Part shown: positions 20,403-34,037 of the stretch, one piece after another
How positions within the stretch are numbered: position 1 is the first letter of the stretch
Layout: each line of letters starts with the position of its first letter
Assembly (NCBI GenBank): GCA_030407315.1
Contig: JALQPE010000413.1
Coordinates: 45,460 to 109,459, forward strand
Length of the DNA: 64,000 nucleotides
Reading direction: 5' to 3'
Origin: Asparagopsis taxiformis
Lineage: Eukaryota > Rhodophyta > Florideophyceae > Bonnemaisoniales > Bonnemaisoniaceae
Notes under the pieces: generated by a model
Seen by the model: the letters and a program-made list of their open reading frames with translations, nothing else
Databases searched by the model: none
What the model was told of the DNA's origin: nothing
Translations under genes and position numbers: made by a program

Positions 20403-21251
20403 ATGAAATCGCTCTTTGCCTTCGCCTCACTCATCTGTGCTGCAGTACTCCTCCAATCAGGAGCACGAGGAGAACAAGAACCGCAGGATGCCTCCACTCT
20501 TCAGCTTTCGTCTTCATCCGATCGTCAAGTGTTTGGCTGCACCGGTCGTTGTTTCATTCGACTAGGCCGAGCTGTTCGACAGTGTGGTCCGCTTCGTCGT
20601 GCCGGAGGTTTCTGCAATGTCATTGCATGCACACGTCCCGACGGTGTCAACGGATTCCAGTGTGACTTCCTCGCTCCACCTCCCACCATGGTACTGCCCC
20701 CCGTAGTGACTCCTCCAGTCATCATCGTCCCGCCAGTAATCCCAGTCACAACTGCACCTGTTACCGTTCCCGCACCCTCTGCTACCCCTTCTGTGAGCCC
20801 CAGTGTGACACCATCTTCTGGTGCGTCGCCGACACCGACGGCCACGACATCCCCCACCCCTTCTATCACCATTTCGCCTACTCCGACGCAATCGTGCTCA
20901 TTTGCCCTGTCTGGTCCTATTGCTCAAACGGCAATTGACGGTGTGTGCACATGTGGAACCACGACAGCGACAGTGATCGTATTGGCACCAGTTCGCAATA
21001 GTGGTGACCCTTTGCCACCGTTTTTCGGAACCGTACCACAGATGGATGCTCAAATGGAAGCATTGAATTGTTACAATGGATGTATCACAGATCTTTTCCG
21101 TTTGGCCTGTGATCCGGGTAGTGTTGCTACTTTCGCTTCTGATGGTCAGGCCATTGTGGACAGCTGCTGTACCAACTGCGCGAGCGACTTTGGTGTGGGA
21201 GGTCTGGGTATTAACAGAGCCACAAATCAATGTCGCCTAGCCGAGCCGTAG
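20403..21251 (+). CDS. Gene B, copy 2: secreted two-domain Cys-rich protein
   Basis: The protein is the same 282 aa as copy 1: signal peptide, six-cysteine domain, Pro/Thr/Ser linker, ten-cysteine domain. The TATAAAT box is near 20330. Unlike copy 1, its natural 3' flank is intact: GAGAGTGAGGG then TGACATTGCTG. This is also the empty-site reference that defines the E1 insertion. No change in the protein relative to the other recent copies was seen. Confidence 0.85.
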   Translation: MKSLFAFASLICAAVLLQSGARGEQEPQDASTLQLSSSSDRQVFGCTGRCFIRLGRAVRQCGPLRRAGGFCNVIACTRPDGVNGFQCDFLAPPPTMVLPPVVTPPVIIVPPVIPVTTAPVTVPAPSATPSVSPSVTPSSGASPTPTATTSPTPSITISPTPTQSCSFALSGPIAQTAIDGVCTCGTTTATVIVLAPVRNSGDPLPPFFGTVPQMDAQMEALNCYNGCITDLFRLACDPGSVATFASDGQAIVDSCCTNCASDFGVGGLGINRATNQCRLAEP

Positions 21252-24041
21252 AGAGTGAGGGTGACATTGCTGATCCATGATGTCATAATGGCACAACATG
21301 ACATATATCGGACGTCGACAAGTAGAAGTAGTGAATGAGTCTGTGCTTGATGTGAAGAAGATATTTTTTTGATAGCCTTTACGACGTCCCTAGCGTATTC
21401 CATACATCTCCCGTGATGTCCCTTGTCAGAAGAATGAATCCGTAAACCTGAATGTTTGATGTTACTGATGTCGCCAATGGTAGGGAAGACTTTTCACCCC
21501 AATGCCCCATTGTTGCAATCCAAGACAGCAAGTACTGTTTGTGTAAAACCAGATACACCACATAGCCGGTGTGATGTCTGCTGCAGGCATGGTGGCAGTA
21601 GATATGCTGTCACAGTTTGGATGGCGGCAATCTCGAACTTGCAGTCTCAACCTACAGAATTTAAGTGCGAAAATAGATTGATCCCTCTTCTGAATAATCC
21701 GAATTCATAGAATATGCCATCGAAAGTTTGAGCAGCTGCAAACTCAATGTCTGTTTGCCCACTTGGCGTAATGGTGTGGGCTGGCCGAGGGCATGACTGT
21801 ACACCCAATGGCTGCATCAACACACTACTGTGCACACACTCTCCATGTAACATACACTCTGTCCATACTAGAACCATACACTACTAGTGTATCCGGAAGC
21901 TGGTACCGCTTCCGTCGTAGCCTTTCTGTATCATACCACCCGACCATTGCCACCAACCGCGGCGACGCGCGCAAATTTCTGAAATAAGACGATTGCCAAG
22001 TGAGTCGGATGATCATACCAGTTCTTCACAGTACCCACGTGGACACGGCATTTCACACGGCGTCAACCGGAAGCACTGCTGCTGATTGGACGACAGCAGA
22101 TTACGACTCCACCTCAAGGTACGTCATGGCTCAACTCCTCTGCTCTACTGTTGACAACTTTCGGAACTAAATCTCTGCCTCCAGTTCAACCGTCCACACT
22201 CATTACCGGACGAAATTTGTGTCAAGCCTCCAGATACACCGCCATGCCATCCAAGCCGCGTCCCTAACGTCCGATGGAATATCCTCAAGCGACGTTGTTC
22301 AGTTCGTAGGGCAATGAACTAGTCCTGTGCGCGGTGCTGATCAGAATTGTCGCGATTCGAACCACCTTTTCATCGTCAGCGCGGGATTATTCCATGCCCA
22401 ATGTTCTCCACCACATTATGTAGCCTCACTGCAATTCGCCCTATCCCTGTGTCTTATTTTTTCCGAACGATTCCCATGGGATATTAGCAAGATCAATTGC
22501 TGGTCTGGGTCCACGTCAGCTCCAGCGTTGCAACTGTGGTGATGAGAGACGCCATGTAACACTGTATAGCATTGTATGGCCTACACGTCGACTCGAGACT
22601 GTGTGGAATGTATACGAATGTTTACAGTTATTTCGAATCGGAGCAGGGTTGTTCACTGGCCAGTGACAGGTGCATTGCTTGTCATCATACGCAGTTTTCT
22701 TGATCATGTTGAATATTTGGACGCATCCCTTGTAAGCGTTTCGTGTGATCATACTATTTTCCTGCCCTGTTGTTGCCAAACTCTGCCATAATGTTAGCAC
22801 CAGCGCGTCACACCGATCTGATGGAGGGGGAGTGGATCAGTCTTGCAGGTCATAACATCACAAAAGAGGTCCATGACAGACAGCCAAGAGCGTAGACAAA
22901 ATGGGAGTGGATGTATTTCGGGTTGTTTAGAGCGGAACGACCAAACGGCTGCTCAGCTGTATTCAAGCATCAGTATGCTGAAATGAGTTGAAATTGAGGG
23001 CCCTCCTACGACGCTGTACTACAATAGTAAGGTATTACGTCTCGGGTTGTGTGAGAAATTTGACATGTCAGCAAGCTGCATCACAGCAATGAACGAGAGA
23101 TGTGCAAGTGTACACTTGAGCACTGATTGGACGCGCTGGAAAACGTGTGCAAATCAAATTCAGAGTAGCGTTATCCGTCTGTTTTTCAAATTTACCCGAA
23201 ATTTTGATTCACACCACAATTGGCCTCCTTTTCCGTTCCTGTTTCCCAGTTTCTCCCATGGGCCATGCCGAGAGTATACACCCGCCGTCGCCCGTTGGCA
23301 GCAGCAGCCCGCACTGGCTGCGCATAACTGTCGACCTGTTTCTGTGATTGTCTCGGTCTACTGCCCTCCAACGCTTCCAAACATCAAATCGGTCCCTAGA
23401 CCATGAAATACGGCTGTTGGTAGCCATTCTTTCCCGATACCATATCCACCTTCGAGACCGTAAATCTATGCCCGCGAGTATATCCCACAGAACTGCTGAT
23501 TACATTGAGCCACTCCGCACCAAATCATTCAGCGCCCAGCTTGGGAACACTGTAAACCTGCTCACTTCGCTCGTGTCTAATTCACCAACATCACCCATCC
23601 AACCCGTCAATAGCCTGCCTGCTTCCAGGTCGCCTGGTTTACTAACGACATGTCTTCCCCACCAGGAGGGCTCTTCCTGATACTGTCCAGCAATGAAGCC
23701 CATGAATATTTTCCACCACTTTAGAAACTACAATTTGAATCATTTTTTCACACCACCATACCTCAGCGTCCAATCAGCGCGCCGCGTTCGAGATCAATGA
23801 CAGACATGCCGCATCTTTATGATTATGACAAACGATCATGGTCCTCGCCCGACCAAGCTATCCATCATGACTCAACGCCTCCTCTCCACATCTTCGATTG
23901 ACAATTTCAATCACATCAGATGCACGGGAAGAACAAAATAAAAGCCCACCAGTCCATGGCACTTTCATCGATCGGCATCACACCCATCATTCTCAACAAC
24001 AACATCAACATCAAAAACATTAATCCACTTCATCACCGAAA
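21252..24041. other. B-A spacer, unit 2, with A3 promoter
   Basis: 2.8 kb without a recognisable gene. Frames of 60-119 codons are not kept in the diverged unit (42385-44686). The E2 empty site (one GCCAG) is near 22660. The A3 TATA-like box is at 23935-23944. A single C is lost near 23335 relative to the other copies. Confidence 0.65.
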
Positions 24042-24928
24042 ATGAAAGCAGTTTTCACCCTCACCCTCGCCGCCCTTCTGGCTTTTGCCGCCGCACAGAG
24101 CAGATGCCCCGTCTATGAGGTGAACACAGTCAGAGCCGTCGGACGCCGTGCTCGTGATCTCAGGCGTACCGTGAATCGATTCAACAGAATCCTTGGTGAC
24201 CCCGACAATGGCAGCTTGCCCGGACCACAAGAAATTGGCCGTCGTTCGGTATGTGTTTCAAACCTAGATGCGAACTATAATGACCTCTCATCAATCGCAT
24301 TCTCAATCTAACATTTTTCATTCCCGTTTCATCTCGTCTCGTCATTGTCCAATTCACGCAGATCAACTGGGATAACCCCGCCCTCCCCTTTATTCTCCCT
24401 GGCGATTTCTTCAACACAGTAGCCCCGCGCGGTCTCGTGATGCGCACAAAGGGTGGCCAATTCCGTGTATCCAACTCGGAAGATCCGGCCGACGATCGCT
24501 TCGACTCCATTCTTCCGCGTAGTGTGTCCACACAGTTCCAGACTTTCTCCTCTCCTCGTCTGTTCTCCCCGCTTCTCTCCAACGTTTTCACTGGTATCTT
24601 CCGCATTCCCGGCCGCAACAAGGCAGGCCCCGTGACTGGCTTTGGTGCAATTTTCGTCGATGTGGATGCCGAAGACGAGACGTACATTGAATACTTTGAT
24701 AAGCAAGGATGTTTGATTGACCGTGTTTTCGCGCGACGAGGCAACAGAGGGCTGAGCTTTGTTGGACTCACTGTTCGTGGACGTGGAGGTCTGGTGCCTG
24801 CAATCTACAGCATTCGTGTGAGACTGGGGAATATTTCGATGCAGGACTTTGCTGACCGATACACGCCTGGAAACGCGCCTGGAGACGTGGTTGTGATGGA
24901 TGACTTCTTCTATGGCGAGCCTCAGTAG
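24042..24928 (+). CDS. Gene A, copy 3: secreted protein
   Basis: Exons are 24042-24248 and 24362-24928, intron 113 nt, 257 aa. The frame is intact and the protein equals copy 1. The leader carries the CATCAAAAACATT expansion shared with copies 4 and 5 but not with copies 1 and 2. This groups the copies and suggests the order in which units were duplicated. Confidence 0.87.
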
Positions 24929-27146
24929 AGGATTTTGTTTTGATGTCGAAACCTTTGGTACTGGTAGCCGCAATAGGCGGATAAAGAGAAGAATAAATTG
25001 ATTGGACTAGAAACTACAGTGCGTGTGTCTATTTGTTTCTGTTCGTTTTGTGTTAGATGAAGAAGAGGACTAGCCTAGCTGTCGAACATGGTAGAAACTG
25101 AATTTGGGAAAGAAAAGAAGTCAAATACTTCCCCAAGACGTTGCAATATTCTTGCAATCCGGGAAGAACAGGGTTTAGGGCATGGGTCTGATCGGTTGGA
25201 AATATTCGGTTCGGTAGTACCGAGGGCATATGAAGGATTCTACGAGGGCTTCCTTCCATACATTTCTCTCGACATGGTCGGTCTATTGGAATTTCTGCAG
25301 CTTATATTTTCCTCCTCGCTGGACACGTGGCCAGAATTGGCATACAGACAGCCTGGCCTGAAAGTGATGATGAATGTCGTCCCCGTACAGCAATGCAACA
25401 ATTACTAATTACCACCCTGAAAAATAAGTTACCAGAACTAGCCATAAATAGGTAGACAAAGTAGGCACAGGTGATGGTTCTCGATGTTCAGCATCGCCAC
25501 GTGTCGCGGTGTCGCCCGAGGGTTGGGTAATCCACCGAATACAAACGTACCTCACGACGCTCTCTCACTAGGTATCAAGGCGTGAGATTGTTCTGCAACA
25601 CTCGAGACCTAGAGAAATTTTCATGCATCAATGCGATGCAGCATGCCCCCTCGTCGCAGAAACAAGGGTGCAGGCTGCACCGTGCAGAGAACACTGCGCG
25701 TGTACCGCAAGTCGAAAATAATGTTGATCCTGACGAAGGGACACAAGCCAAAGTTCGATTGCAACACAGCATGACAACAATGCAGAACGTCATGAACGCA
25801 CGACAGTGGAACACGCTCCCACCATTCACAGGTGCTGCAGACTGCGGCCTGCAGCGCATCGGCGAACAGTTGACTTGTGTTGACCCCCTGTCTTCTCGAG
25901 ACAAGCTGGAAAAGGATGAAAATTGGAAAAATAGCCAACGCTAGATCATATTCACTTTCGCTCCCGAATTGCCTCGCTGTCCACTCTCATGGATACAACG
26001 ATGCGTTGCAGAGCACTGTCATTGTTCATTGTTGTATTGAATACACCCTGCCATCGGCCCATGTGGAAGAGGGCGGTCGGTGATTTCCGCCAATCTTCGA
26101 GTTGTGTTGTCAAGTGATGAGATATATGTCACTTGTTCATGGCCAGTGGGTGTTGTTCGCAATGATCGAGAAGAGATTCGAAGTGACTCTGGAACGCACA
26201 ATACAGCGTGAGAACCAATCCCTCCGTAGCATATCGATTTAGGCGTGTGTCTCGGAATTGTGCCACGAGTAGCAAATTCCCTTCGGTTACTCTGATGTCA
26301 AATGGCACTTGTCAGAGAAACATGTCGTACCGAAGTTGCTGTACTGTCTATTCTGTCATCATGTAGAATAGAAGGCTGCATCGTGACCACAAGTAATCAG
26401 ACAAGCATAACTCACACTTGTCCATCAATACAATGCTCGCGATGCTTTGCATGCATGGCGTGGTATTGGAATATTGCAATGTAGTGTAGAGGGAAAGCGA
26501 AACTCTCATGTTCCTGGCATGTTGACGCAAGTGCCATTGGACTTCAGAGGATGACTGTGACATCATGTCTATATTTCCAAAGCTTTTTTCGGCAGTCTTC
26601 TATGTTATACAAGGTTTCTGCAACATATCGTCTCCAGGAAAGCCGGATGAACCAATGTGCAAGCTGCACTGTTGAGATACTTCTGCAATTGTATGCTCAA
26701 CCCAACATCCTTCGGGATCAAGTACTCGATGCTTCGTTGTCCATAGCGTAATACTTCTGATATACCATGTTGTTCATTGGAAGTACATTGCAAGAGAATC
26801 CCCTCAGATAATGGGGCCGGGACTTCCCTAGTTCTGGAGCTCCTTCTAGAAATCATATCCCTTCATCTTCAGGCTATGTCCTGCAATCATTGAGGGAAAG
26901 CATGATTCGATATGATACTTATGCGTACAGCAATCACTGAATAAGATAGAACGCGACACAACATAATCAAGCTTTATCATTGCGAAGCATCTTCGCAGTC
27001 TCGAACCTTCAGATGCTTCATGATCTCAATTCATGGCATGCAACATTTCGATATGACGTTATTGCATCCGCACAGCATAGCTATCGATTCAGATCAAATT
27101 TTCGGAAACCACAAGTTTCGTGCATCCCAACCGTGTGGAAGAACCT
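24929..27146. other. A-B spacer, unit 3
   Basis: As in the other units; no gene is seen. One G is missing in GGGCGG near 26075, which shortens a non-conserved frame. Confidence 0.65.
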
Positions 27147-27219
27147 TATAAATGTCCTCGTCCCTTCCATCATCCTGACCATAGCCCACCAACTACTCAC
27201 AGCTATACATCCAACAGTC

Positions 27220-28068
27220 ATGAAATCGCTCTTTGCCTTCGCCTCACTCATCTGTGCTGCAGTACTCCTCCAATCAGGAGCACGAGGAGAACAAGAACCG
27301 CAGGATGCCTCCACTCTTCAGCTTTCGTCTTCATCCGATCGTCAAGTGTTTGGCTGCACCGGTCGTTGTTTCATTCGACTAGGCCGAGCTGTTCGACAGT
27401 GTGGTCCGCTTCGTCGTGCCGGAGGTTTCTGCAATGTCATTGCATGCACACGTCCCGACGGTGTCAACGGATTCCAGTGTGACTTCCTCGCTCCACCTCC
27501 CACCATGGTACTGCCCCCCGTAGTGACTCCTCCAGTCATCATCGTCCCGCCAGTAATCCCAGTCACAACTGCACCTGTTACCGTTCCCGCACCCTCTGCT
27601 ACCCCTTCTGTGAGCCCCAGTGTGACACCATCTTCTGGTGCGTCGCCGACACCGACGGCCACGACATCCCCCACCCCTTCTATCACCATTTCGCCTACTC
27701 CGACGCAATCGTGCTCATTTGCCCTGTCTGGTCCTATTGCTCAAACGGCAATTGACGGTGTGTGCACATGTGGAACCACGACAGCGACAGTGATCGTATT
27801 GGCACCAGTTCGCAATAGTGGTGACCCTTTGCCACCGTTTTTCGGAACCGTACCACAGATGGATGCTCAAATGGAAGCATTGAATTGTTACAATGGATGT
27901 ATCACAGATCTTTTCCGTTTGGCCTGTGATCCGGGTAGTGTTGCTACTTTCGCTTCTGATGGTCAGGCCATTGTGGACAGCTGCTGTACCAACTGCGCGA
28001 GCGACTTTGGTGTGGGAGGTCTGGGTATTAACAGAGCCACAAATCAATGTCGCCTAGCCGAGCCGTAG
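27220..28068 (+). CDS. Gene B, copy 3: secreted two-domain Cys-rich protein
   Basis: 282 aa, identical in translation to copies 1 and 2, with the TATAAAT box about 67 bases before the ATG. All sixteen cysteines of the two domains are present. It is followed by the same 3' flank as copy 2. Confidence 0.85.
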   Translation: MKSLFAFASLICAAVLLQSGARGEQEPQDASTLQLSSSSDRQVFGCTGRCFIRLGRAVRQCGPLRRAGGFCNVIACTRPDGVNGFQCDFLAPPPTMVLPPVVTPPVIIVPPVIPVTTAPVTVPAPSATPSVSPSVTPSSGASPTPTATTSPTPSITISPTPTQSCSFALSGPIAQTAIDGVCTCGTTTATVIVLAPVRNSGDPLPPFFGTVPQMDAQMEALNCYNGCITDLFRLACDPGSVATFASDGQAIVDSCCTNCASDFGVGGLGINRATNQCRLAEP

Positions 28069-30859
28069 AGAGTGAGGGTGACATTGCTGATCCATGATGT
28101 CATAATGGCACAACATGACATATATCGGACGTCGACAAGTAGAAGTAGTGAATGAGTCTGTGCTTGATGTGAAGAAGATATTTTTTTTGATAGCCTTTAC
28201 GACGTCCCTAGCGTATTCCATACATCTCCCGTGATGTCCCTTGTCAGAAGAATGAATCCGTAAACCTGAATGTTTGATGTTACTGATGTCGCCAATGGTA
28301 GGGAAGACTTTTCACCCCAATGCCCCATTGTTGCAATCCAGACAGCAAGTACTGTTTGTGTAAAACCAGATACACCACATAGCCGGTGTGATGTCTGCTG
28401 CAGGCATGGTGGCAGTAGATATGCTGTCACAGTTTGGATGGCGGCAATCTCGAACTTGCAGTCTCAACCTACAGAATTTAAGTGCGAAAATAGATTGATC
28501 CCTCTTCTGAATAATCCGAATTCATAGAATATGCCATCGAAAGTTTGAGCAGCTGCAAACTCAATGTCTGTTTGCCCACTTGGCGTAATGGTGTGGGCTG
28601 GCCGAGGGCATGACTGTACACCCAATGGCTGCATCAACACACTACTGTGCACACACTCTCCATGTAACATACACTCTGTCCATACTAGAACCATACACTA
28701 CTAGTGTATCCGGAAGCTGGTACCGCTTCCGTCGTAGCCTTTCTGTATCATACCACCCGACCATTGCCACCAACCGCGGCGACGCGCGCAAATTTCTGAA
28801 ATAAGACGATTGCCAAGTGAGTCGGATGATCATACCAGTTCTTCACAGTACCCACGTGGACACGGCATTTCACACGGCGTCAACCGGAAGCACTGCTGCT
28901 GATTGGACGACAGCAGATTACGACTCCACCTCAAGGTACGTCATGGCTCAACTCCTCTGCTCTACTGTTGACAACTTTCGGAACTAAATCTCTGCCTCCA
29001 GTTCAACCGTCCACACTCATTACCGGACGAAATTTGTGTCAAGCCTCCAGATACACCGCCATGCCATCCAAGCCGCGTCCCTAACGTCCGATGGAATATC
29101 CTCAAGCGACGTTGTTCAGTTCGTAGGGCAATGAACTAGTCCTGTGCGCGGTGCTGATCAGAATTGTCGCGATTCGAACCACCTTTTCATCGTCAGCGCG
29201 GGATTATTCCATGCCCAATGTTCTCCACCACATTATGTAGCCTCACTGCAATTCGCCCTATCCCTGTGTCTTATTTTTTCCGAACGATTCCCATGGGATA
29301 TTAGCAAGATCAATTGCTGGTCTGGGTCCACGTCAGCTCCAGCGTTGCAACTGTGGTGATGAGAGACGCCATGTAACACTGTATAGCATTGTATGGCCTA
29401 CACGTCGACTCGAGACTGTGTGGAATGTATACGAATGTTTACAGTTATTTCGAATCGGAGCAGGGTTGTTCACTGGCCAGTGACAGGTGCATTGCTTGTC
29501 ATCATACGCAGTTTTCTTGATCATGTTGAATATTTGGACGCATCCCTTGTAAGCGTTTCGTGTGATCATACTATTTTCCTGCCCTGTTGTTGCCAAACTC
29601 TGCCATAATGTTAGCACCAGCGCGTCACACCGATCTGATGGAGGGGGAGTGGATCAGTCTTGCAGGTCATAACATCACAAAAGAGGTCCATGACAGACAG
29701 CCAAGAGCGTAGACAAAATGGGAGTGGATGTATTTCGGGTTGTTTAGAGCGGAACGACCAAACGGCTGCTCAGCTGTATTCAAGCATCAGTATGCTGAAA
29801 TGAGTTGAAATTGAGGGCCCTCCTACGACGCTGTACTACAATAGTAAGGTATTACGTCTCGGGTTGTGTGAGAAATTTGACATGTCAGCAAGCTGCATCA
29901 CAGCAATGAACGAGAGATGTGCAAGTGTACACTTGAGCACTGATTGGACGCGCTGGAAAACGTGTGCAAATCAAATTCAGAGTAGCGTTATCCGTCTGTT
30001 TTTCAAATTTACCCGAAATTTTGATTCACACCACAATTGGCCTCCTTTTCCGTTCCTGTTTCCCAGTTTCTCCCATGGGCCATGCCGAGAGTATACACCC
30101 GCCGTCGCCCGTTGGCAGCAGCAGCCCGCACTGGCTGCGCATAACTGTCGACCCTGTTTCTGTGATTGTCTCGGTCTACTGCCCTCCAACGCTTCCAAAC
30201 ATCAAATCGGTCCCTAGACCATGAAATACGGCTGTTGGTAGCCATTCTTTCCCGATACCATATCCACCTTCGAGACCGTAAATCTATGCCCGCGAGTATA
30301 TCCCACAGAACTGCTGATTACATTGAGCCACTCCGCACCAAATCATTCAGCGCCCAGCTTGGGAACACTGTAAACCTGCTCACTTCGCTCGTGTCTAATT
30401 CACCAACATCACCCATCCAACCCGTCAATAGCCTGCCTGCTTCCAGGTCGCCTGGTTTACTAACGACATGTCTTCCCCACCAGGAGGGCTCTTCCTGATA
30501 CTGTCCAGCAATGAAGCCCATGAATATTTTCCACCACTTTAGAAACTACAATTTGAATCATTTTTTCACACCACCATACCTCAGCGTCCAATCAGCGCGC
30601 CGCGTTCGAGATCAATGACAGACATGCCGCATCTTTATGATTATGACAAACGATCATGGTCCTCGCCCGACCAAGCTATCCATCATGACTCAACGCCTCC
30701 TCTCCACATCTTCGATTGACAATTTCAATCACATCAGATGCACGGGAAGAACAAAATAAAAGCCCACCAGTCCATGGCACTTTCATCGATCGGCATCACA
30801 CCCATCATTCTTAACAACAACATCAACATCAAAAACATTAATCCACTTCATCACCGAAA
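28069..30859. other. B-A spacer, unit 3, with A4 promoter
   Basis: No gene is seen. It differs from the other copies by homopolymer changes (one extra T near 28170, one A lost near 28340). The A4 TATA-like box is at 30753-30762. Confidence 0.65.
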
Positions 30860-31746
30860 ATGAAAGCAGTTTTCACCCTCACCCTCGCCGCCCTTCTGGC
30901 TTTTGCCGCCGCACAGAGCAGATGCCCCGTCTATGAGGTGAACACAGTCAGAGCCGTCGGACGCCGTGCTCGTGATCTCAGGCGTACCGTGAATCGATTC
31001 AACAGAATCCTTGGTGACCCCGACAATGGCAGCTTGCCCGGACCACAAGAAATTGGCCGTCGTTCGGTATGTGTTTCAAACCTAGATGCGAACTATAATG
31101 ACCTCTCATCAATCGCATTCTCAATCTAACATTTTTCATTCCCGTTTCATCTCGTCTCGTCATTGTCCAATTCACGCAGATCAACTGGGATAACCCCGCC
31201 CTCCCCTTTATTCTCCCTGGCGATTTCTTCAACACAGTAGCCCCGCGCGGTCTCGTGATGCGCACAAAGGGTGGCCAATTCCGTGTATCCAACTCGGAAG
31301 ATCCGGCCGACGATCGCTTCGACTCCATTCTTCCGCGTAGTGTGTCCACACAGTTCCAGACTTTCTCCTCTCCTCGTCTGTTCTCCCCGCTTCTCTCCAA
31401 CGTTTTCACTGGTATCTTCCGCATTCCCGGCCGCAACAAGGCAGGCCCCGTGACTGGCTTTGGTGCAATTTTCGTCGATGTGGATGCCGAAGACGAGACG
31501 TACATTGAATACTTTGATAAGCAAGGATGTTTGATTGACCGTGTTTTCGCGCGACGAGGCAACAGAGGGCTGAGCTTTGTTGGACTCACTGTTCGTGGAC
31601 GTGGAGGTCTGGTGCCTGCAATCTACAGCATTCGTGTGAGACTGGGGAATATTTCGATGCAGGACTTTGCTGACCGATACACGCCTGGAAACGCGCCTGG
31701 AGACGTGGTTGTGATGGATGACTTCTTCTATGGCGAGCCTCAGTAG
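30860..31746 (+). CDS. Gene A, copy 4: secreted protein
   Basis: Exons are 30860-31066 and 31180-31746, intron 113 nt, 257 aa, same protein as copies 1 and 3. The leader has the CATCAAAAACATT expansion and one private change (CTTAACAAC). Confidence 0.87.
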
Positions 31747-33964
31747 AGGATTTTGTTTTGATGTCGAAACCTTTGGTACTGGTAGCCGCAATAGGCGGAT
31801 AAAGAGAAGAATAAATTGATTGGACTAGAAACTACAGTGCGTGTGTCTATTTGTTTCTGTTCGTTTTGTGTTAGATGAAGAAGAGGACTAGCCTAGCTGT
31901 CGAACATGGTAGAAACTGAATTTGGGAAAGAAAAGAAGTCAAATACTTCCCCAAGACGTTGCAATATTCTTGCAATCCGGGAAGAACAGGGTTTAGGGCA
32001 TGGGTCTGATCGGTTGGAAATATTCGGTTCGGTAGTACCGAGGGCATATGAAGGATTCTACGAGGGCTTCCTTCCATACATTTCTCTCGACATGGTCGGT
32101 CTATTGGAATTTCTGCAGCTTATATTTTCCTCCTCGCTGGACACGTGGCCAGAATTGGCATACAGACAGCCTGGCCTGAAAGTGATGATGAATGTCGTCC
32201 CCGTACAGCAATGCAACAATTACTAATTACCACCCTGAAAAATAAGTTACCAGAACTAGCCATAAATAGGTAGACAAAGTAGGCACAGGTGATGGTTCTC
32301 GATGTTCAGCATCGCCACGTGTCGCGGTGTCGCCCGAGGGTTGGGTAATCCACCGAATACAAACGTACCTCACGACGCTCTCTCACTAGGTATCAAGGCG
32401 TGAGATTGTTCTGCAACACTCGAGACCTAGAGAAATTTTCATGCATCAATGCGATGCAGCATGCCCCCTCGTCGCAGAAACAAGGGTGCAGGCTGCACCG
32501 TGCAGAGAACACTGCGCGTGTACCGCAAGTCGAAAATAATGTTGATCCTGACGAAGGGACACAAGCCAAAGTTCGATTGCAACACAGCATGACAACAATG
32601 CAGAACGTCATGAACGCACGACAGTGGAACACGCTCCCACCATTCACAGGTGCTGCAGACTGCGGCCTGCAGCGCATCGGCGAACAGTTGACTTGTGTTG
32701 ACCCCCTGTCTTCTCGAGACAAGCTGGAAAAGGATGAAAATTGGAAAATAGCCAACGCTAGATCATATTCACTTTCGCTCCCGAATTGCCTCGCTGTCCA
32801 CTCTCATGGATACAACGATGCGTTGCAGAGCACTGTCATTGTTCATTGTTGTATTGAATACACCCTGCCATCGGCCCATGTGGAAGAGGGCGGGTCGGTG
32901 ATTTCCGCCAATCTTCGAGTTGTGTTGTCAAGTGATGAGATATATGTCACTTGTTCATGGCCAGTGGGTGTTGTTCGCAATGATCGAGAAGAGATTCGAA
33001 GTGACTCTGGAACGCACAATACAGCGTGAGAACCAATCCCTCCGTAGCATATCGATTTAGGCGTGTGTCTCGGAATTGTGCCACGAGTAGCAAATTCCCT
33101 TCGGTTACTCTGATGTCAAATGGCACTTGTCAGAGAAACATGTCGTACCGAAGTTGCTGTACTGTCTATTCTGTCATCATGTAGAATAGAAGGCTGCATC
33201 GTGACCACAAGTAATCAGACAAGCATAACTCACACTTGTCCATCAATACAATGCTCGCGATGCTTTGCATGCATGGCGTGGTATTGGAATATTGCAATGT
33301 AGTGTAGAGGGAAAGCGAAACTCTCATGTTCCTGGCATGTTGACGCAAGTGCCATTGGACTTCAGAGGATGACTGTGACATCATGTCTATATTTCCAAAG
33401 CTTTTTTCGGCAGTCTTCTATGTTATACAAGGTTTCTGCAACATATCGTCTCCAGGAAAGCCGGATGAACCAATGTGCAAGCTGCACTGTTGAGATACTT
33501 CTGCAATTGTATGCTCAACCCAACATCCTTCGGGATCAAGTACTCGATGCTTCGTTGTCCATAGCGTAATACTTCTGATATACCATGTTGTTCATTGGAA
33601 GTACATTGCAAGAGAATCCCCTCAGATAATGGGGCCGGGACTTCCCTAGTTCTGGAGCTCCTTCTAGAAATCATATCCCTTCATCTTCAGGCTATGTCCT
33701 GCAATCATTGAGGGAAAGCATGATTCGATATGATACTTATGCGTACAGCAATCACTGAATAAGATAGAACGCGACACAACATAATCAAGCTTTATCATTG
33801 CGAAGCATCTTCGCAGTCTCGAACCTTCAGATGCTTCATGATCTCAATTCATGGCATGCAACATTTCGATATGACGTTATTGCATCCGCACAGCATAGCT
33901 ATCGATTCAGATCAAATTTTCGGAAACCACAAGTTTCGTGCATCCCAACCGTGTGGAAGAACCT
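31747..33964. other. A-B spacer, unit 4
   Basis: No gene is seen. A lost A near 32747 fuses two short frames into one of 209 codons (32400-33029). This is a by-product of the indel, since the other copies and the diverged unit do not support it. Confidence 0.65.
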
Positions 33965-34037
33965 TATAAATGTCCTCGTCCCTTCCATCATCCTGACCAT
34001 AGCCCACCAACTACTCACAGCTATACATCCAACAGTC

